Below are positions 11,893 to 12,751 of a stretch of DNA of 12,751 nucleotides, one piece after another. Both the position numbers and the translations under genes were made by a program. Within the stretch, counting starts at the first letter, position 1. Each line of letters begins with the position of its first letter. The notes beneath the pieces were generated by a model. The model saw nothing but the letters and a program-made list of their open reading frames with translations, did not search any database and had not been told where the DNA came from. This DNA is from Candidatus Saccharimonadota bacterium (GTDB lineage Bacteria; Patescibacteriota; Saccharimonadia; Saccharimonadales; UBA4665). The stretch is taken from assembly GCA_028289265.1 (NCBI GenBank), contig JAQGGU010000070.1, positions 1 to 12,751 of the forward strand. The letters run 5' to 3'.

Positions 11893-12751
11893 ATGAACCA
11901 AACACAAAACGCCGTTACGGACGAAAAAGCTAAGCTACTGCCTCGAATCACGGGTTTCTTTTTTGACCGGCCGCTTCGGACTTTTTTGATTTGGCTCGTC
12001 CTCGTTGTATTCGGTGCTCTTAGCTATACTACACTGCTCAAGCGCGAAGGGTTCCCAAGCATTGCCATTCCGATTGTGATCGTCAATGGTGTGTATGGCG
12101 TCAATGATCCTGCACAGGTGGACGCTAAAGCGGCCGCTCCAGTATCCGAGCAGGCACTCAAACAAGCCGGTGTGCATTCTGTTACTACTACCAGCGAAGG
12201 CAGTTTCTTTACTGCTGTCATTCAATATGATGAAGCGACTGATCCAGCGGTAGCCAAAAGTTCTTTACAGCGGGCAGTGGAGGGTGATAAGCGTATACCT
12301 GACGATGTACAGTTCAATTTCGCAGCTCCGCATTTTGGAGTTACTGGTGGTTCAACGAAGAAAGTTGATGCTACTGTTTCCGTGTATAGCGACAAAGATA
12401 TGAGCCTGCAAGAGCTCACTAACCTAGCTAGGAAGGCTGTTGAACACCTCAACAAGCAACCGCAGACGTATGTTGACAACTATTTTGTTGAAGACCCTTT
12501 CCAAGAGGCGGTAAACCCGGCGACTGGCCGAAAAGTGACGGTGCAACGTACCTTTGATCGATATGTTGAGCGCGCTGATAATGCCGCTAAAACATACCAA
12601 TCAGTGGTCATTGGAGTTGCCGGCGCCCGGGACGCTGATGTTATTAAGCTCGACAATGAAATCAAGACTCAGTTAGCTTCCTTACGCGGGCAATCAGAAT
12701 TCAGTGACATTCACACGCAGATCACAGCGAGCTACGCGCCGGCGATCAAAG
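11893..12751 (+). CDS. RND-family efflux transporter, N-terminal part (cut by window edge)
   Basis: The frame is open to the end of the window (286 codons). After a short polar N-terminus there is FFFDRPLRTFLIWLVLVVFG (about 22-41) as the first membrane helix, then KREGFPSIAIPIVIVNGVY with DPAQVDAKAAAPVSEQALKQ, VHSVTTTSEGSFFTAVIQYD and RIPDDVQF. These follow the order of the AcrB-type RND porter domain (FPxIxxPxVxVxxxYPGAsxxxVexxVxxPlE..., then lP at the end of the subdomain). RND pumps use the proton-motive force to export drugs, lipids or other compounds. Homologues in single-membrane bacteria are known and probably act alone at the plasma membrane. The remaining eleven helices and proton-relay residues lie outside the window. 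Confidence 0.85.
   Translation, partial: MNQTQNAVTDEKAKLLPRITGFFFDRPLRTFLIWLVLVVFGALSYTTLLKREGFPSIAIPIVIVNGVYGVNDPAQVDAKAAAPVSEQALKQAGVHSVTTTSEGSFFTAVIQYDEATDPAVAKSSLQRAVEGDKRIPDDVQFNFAAPHFGVTGGSTKKVDATVSVYSDKDMSLQELTNLARKAVEHLNKQPQTYVDNYFVEDPFQEAVNPATGRKVTVQRTFDRYVERADNAAKTYQSVVIGVAGARDADVIKLDNEIKTQLASLRGQSEFSDIHTQITASYAPAIK

Noticed and set aside
1..12751. CRISPR arrays, insertion sequences, phage genes, toxin-antitoxin pairs
   Set aside because: No regularly spaced repeats, transposase-like frames, terminal inverted repeats with target duplications or paired small toxin-like ORFs were found.

Overview
The window looks like a piece of a Patescibacteria/CPR genome, most likely Candidatus Saccharibacteria (TM7). 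This is inferred from the gene mix, not from a marker gene: compact genes with short or overlapping junctions, many starts preceded at once by a -10-like hexamer with no Shine-Dalgarno (SD), a LexA-type DNA-binding domain without its peptidase half, an RND-type pump beside simple-envelope genes, and an uncharacterised zinc-ribbon protein of a type I associate with this group. No stop codon is reassigned in the genes read here.

Layout. 1-803 (minus) is the N-terminal part of a polyprenyl-phosphate sugar transferase. From a 41-bp symmetric divergent promoter, a plus-strand cluster follows (845-3727): O-antigen ligase/polymerase-like protein, GtrA-like flippase, LexA-type HTH protein and a single-pass membrane protein. 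Together with the sugar transferase the first two form a surface-glycan locus. 3728-4188 has no credible gene. It holds an inverted-repeat element, an operator-like palindrome and then what reads as a cobalamin (B12) riboswitch with an intrinsic terminator ending one base before the start codon of a 473-aa protein of unknown function (4189-5610). Next come a 61-aa zinc-ribbon protein and nadD, overlapping by 8 bp. A 30-codon ORF with its own SD (6566-6658) runs into a perfect bidirectional terminator shared with a convergent DsbA-like oxidoreductase (6713-7420). Divergent from that is a 16-codon leader ORF coupled by an ATGA overlap to a CBS-domain membrane protein (7505-8551). A nested hairpin precedes aspS (8681-10441), followed closely by a Cof-like HAD phosphatase. 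Its 3' end overlaps a convergent AlkA-like DNA glycosylase (11205-11831). Divergent from alkA, the window ends inside an RND-family transporter gene.

The most notable element is the candidate cobalamin riboswitch at about 3942-4188. The aptamer core resembles the E. coli btuB leader closely, including a compensated base-pair change. Its expression platform has a terminator and a competing antiterminator, and a repeat of the antiterminator strand lies in the aptamer itself. It controls a soluble, unrecognised protein, not a known B12 transporter, B12 synthesis gene or B12-dependent enzyme. The second theme is recurrent leaderless or near-leaderless start architecture. No tRNA, rRNA, CRISPR array, insertion sequence or phage gene was seen.
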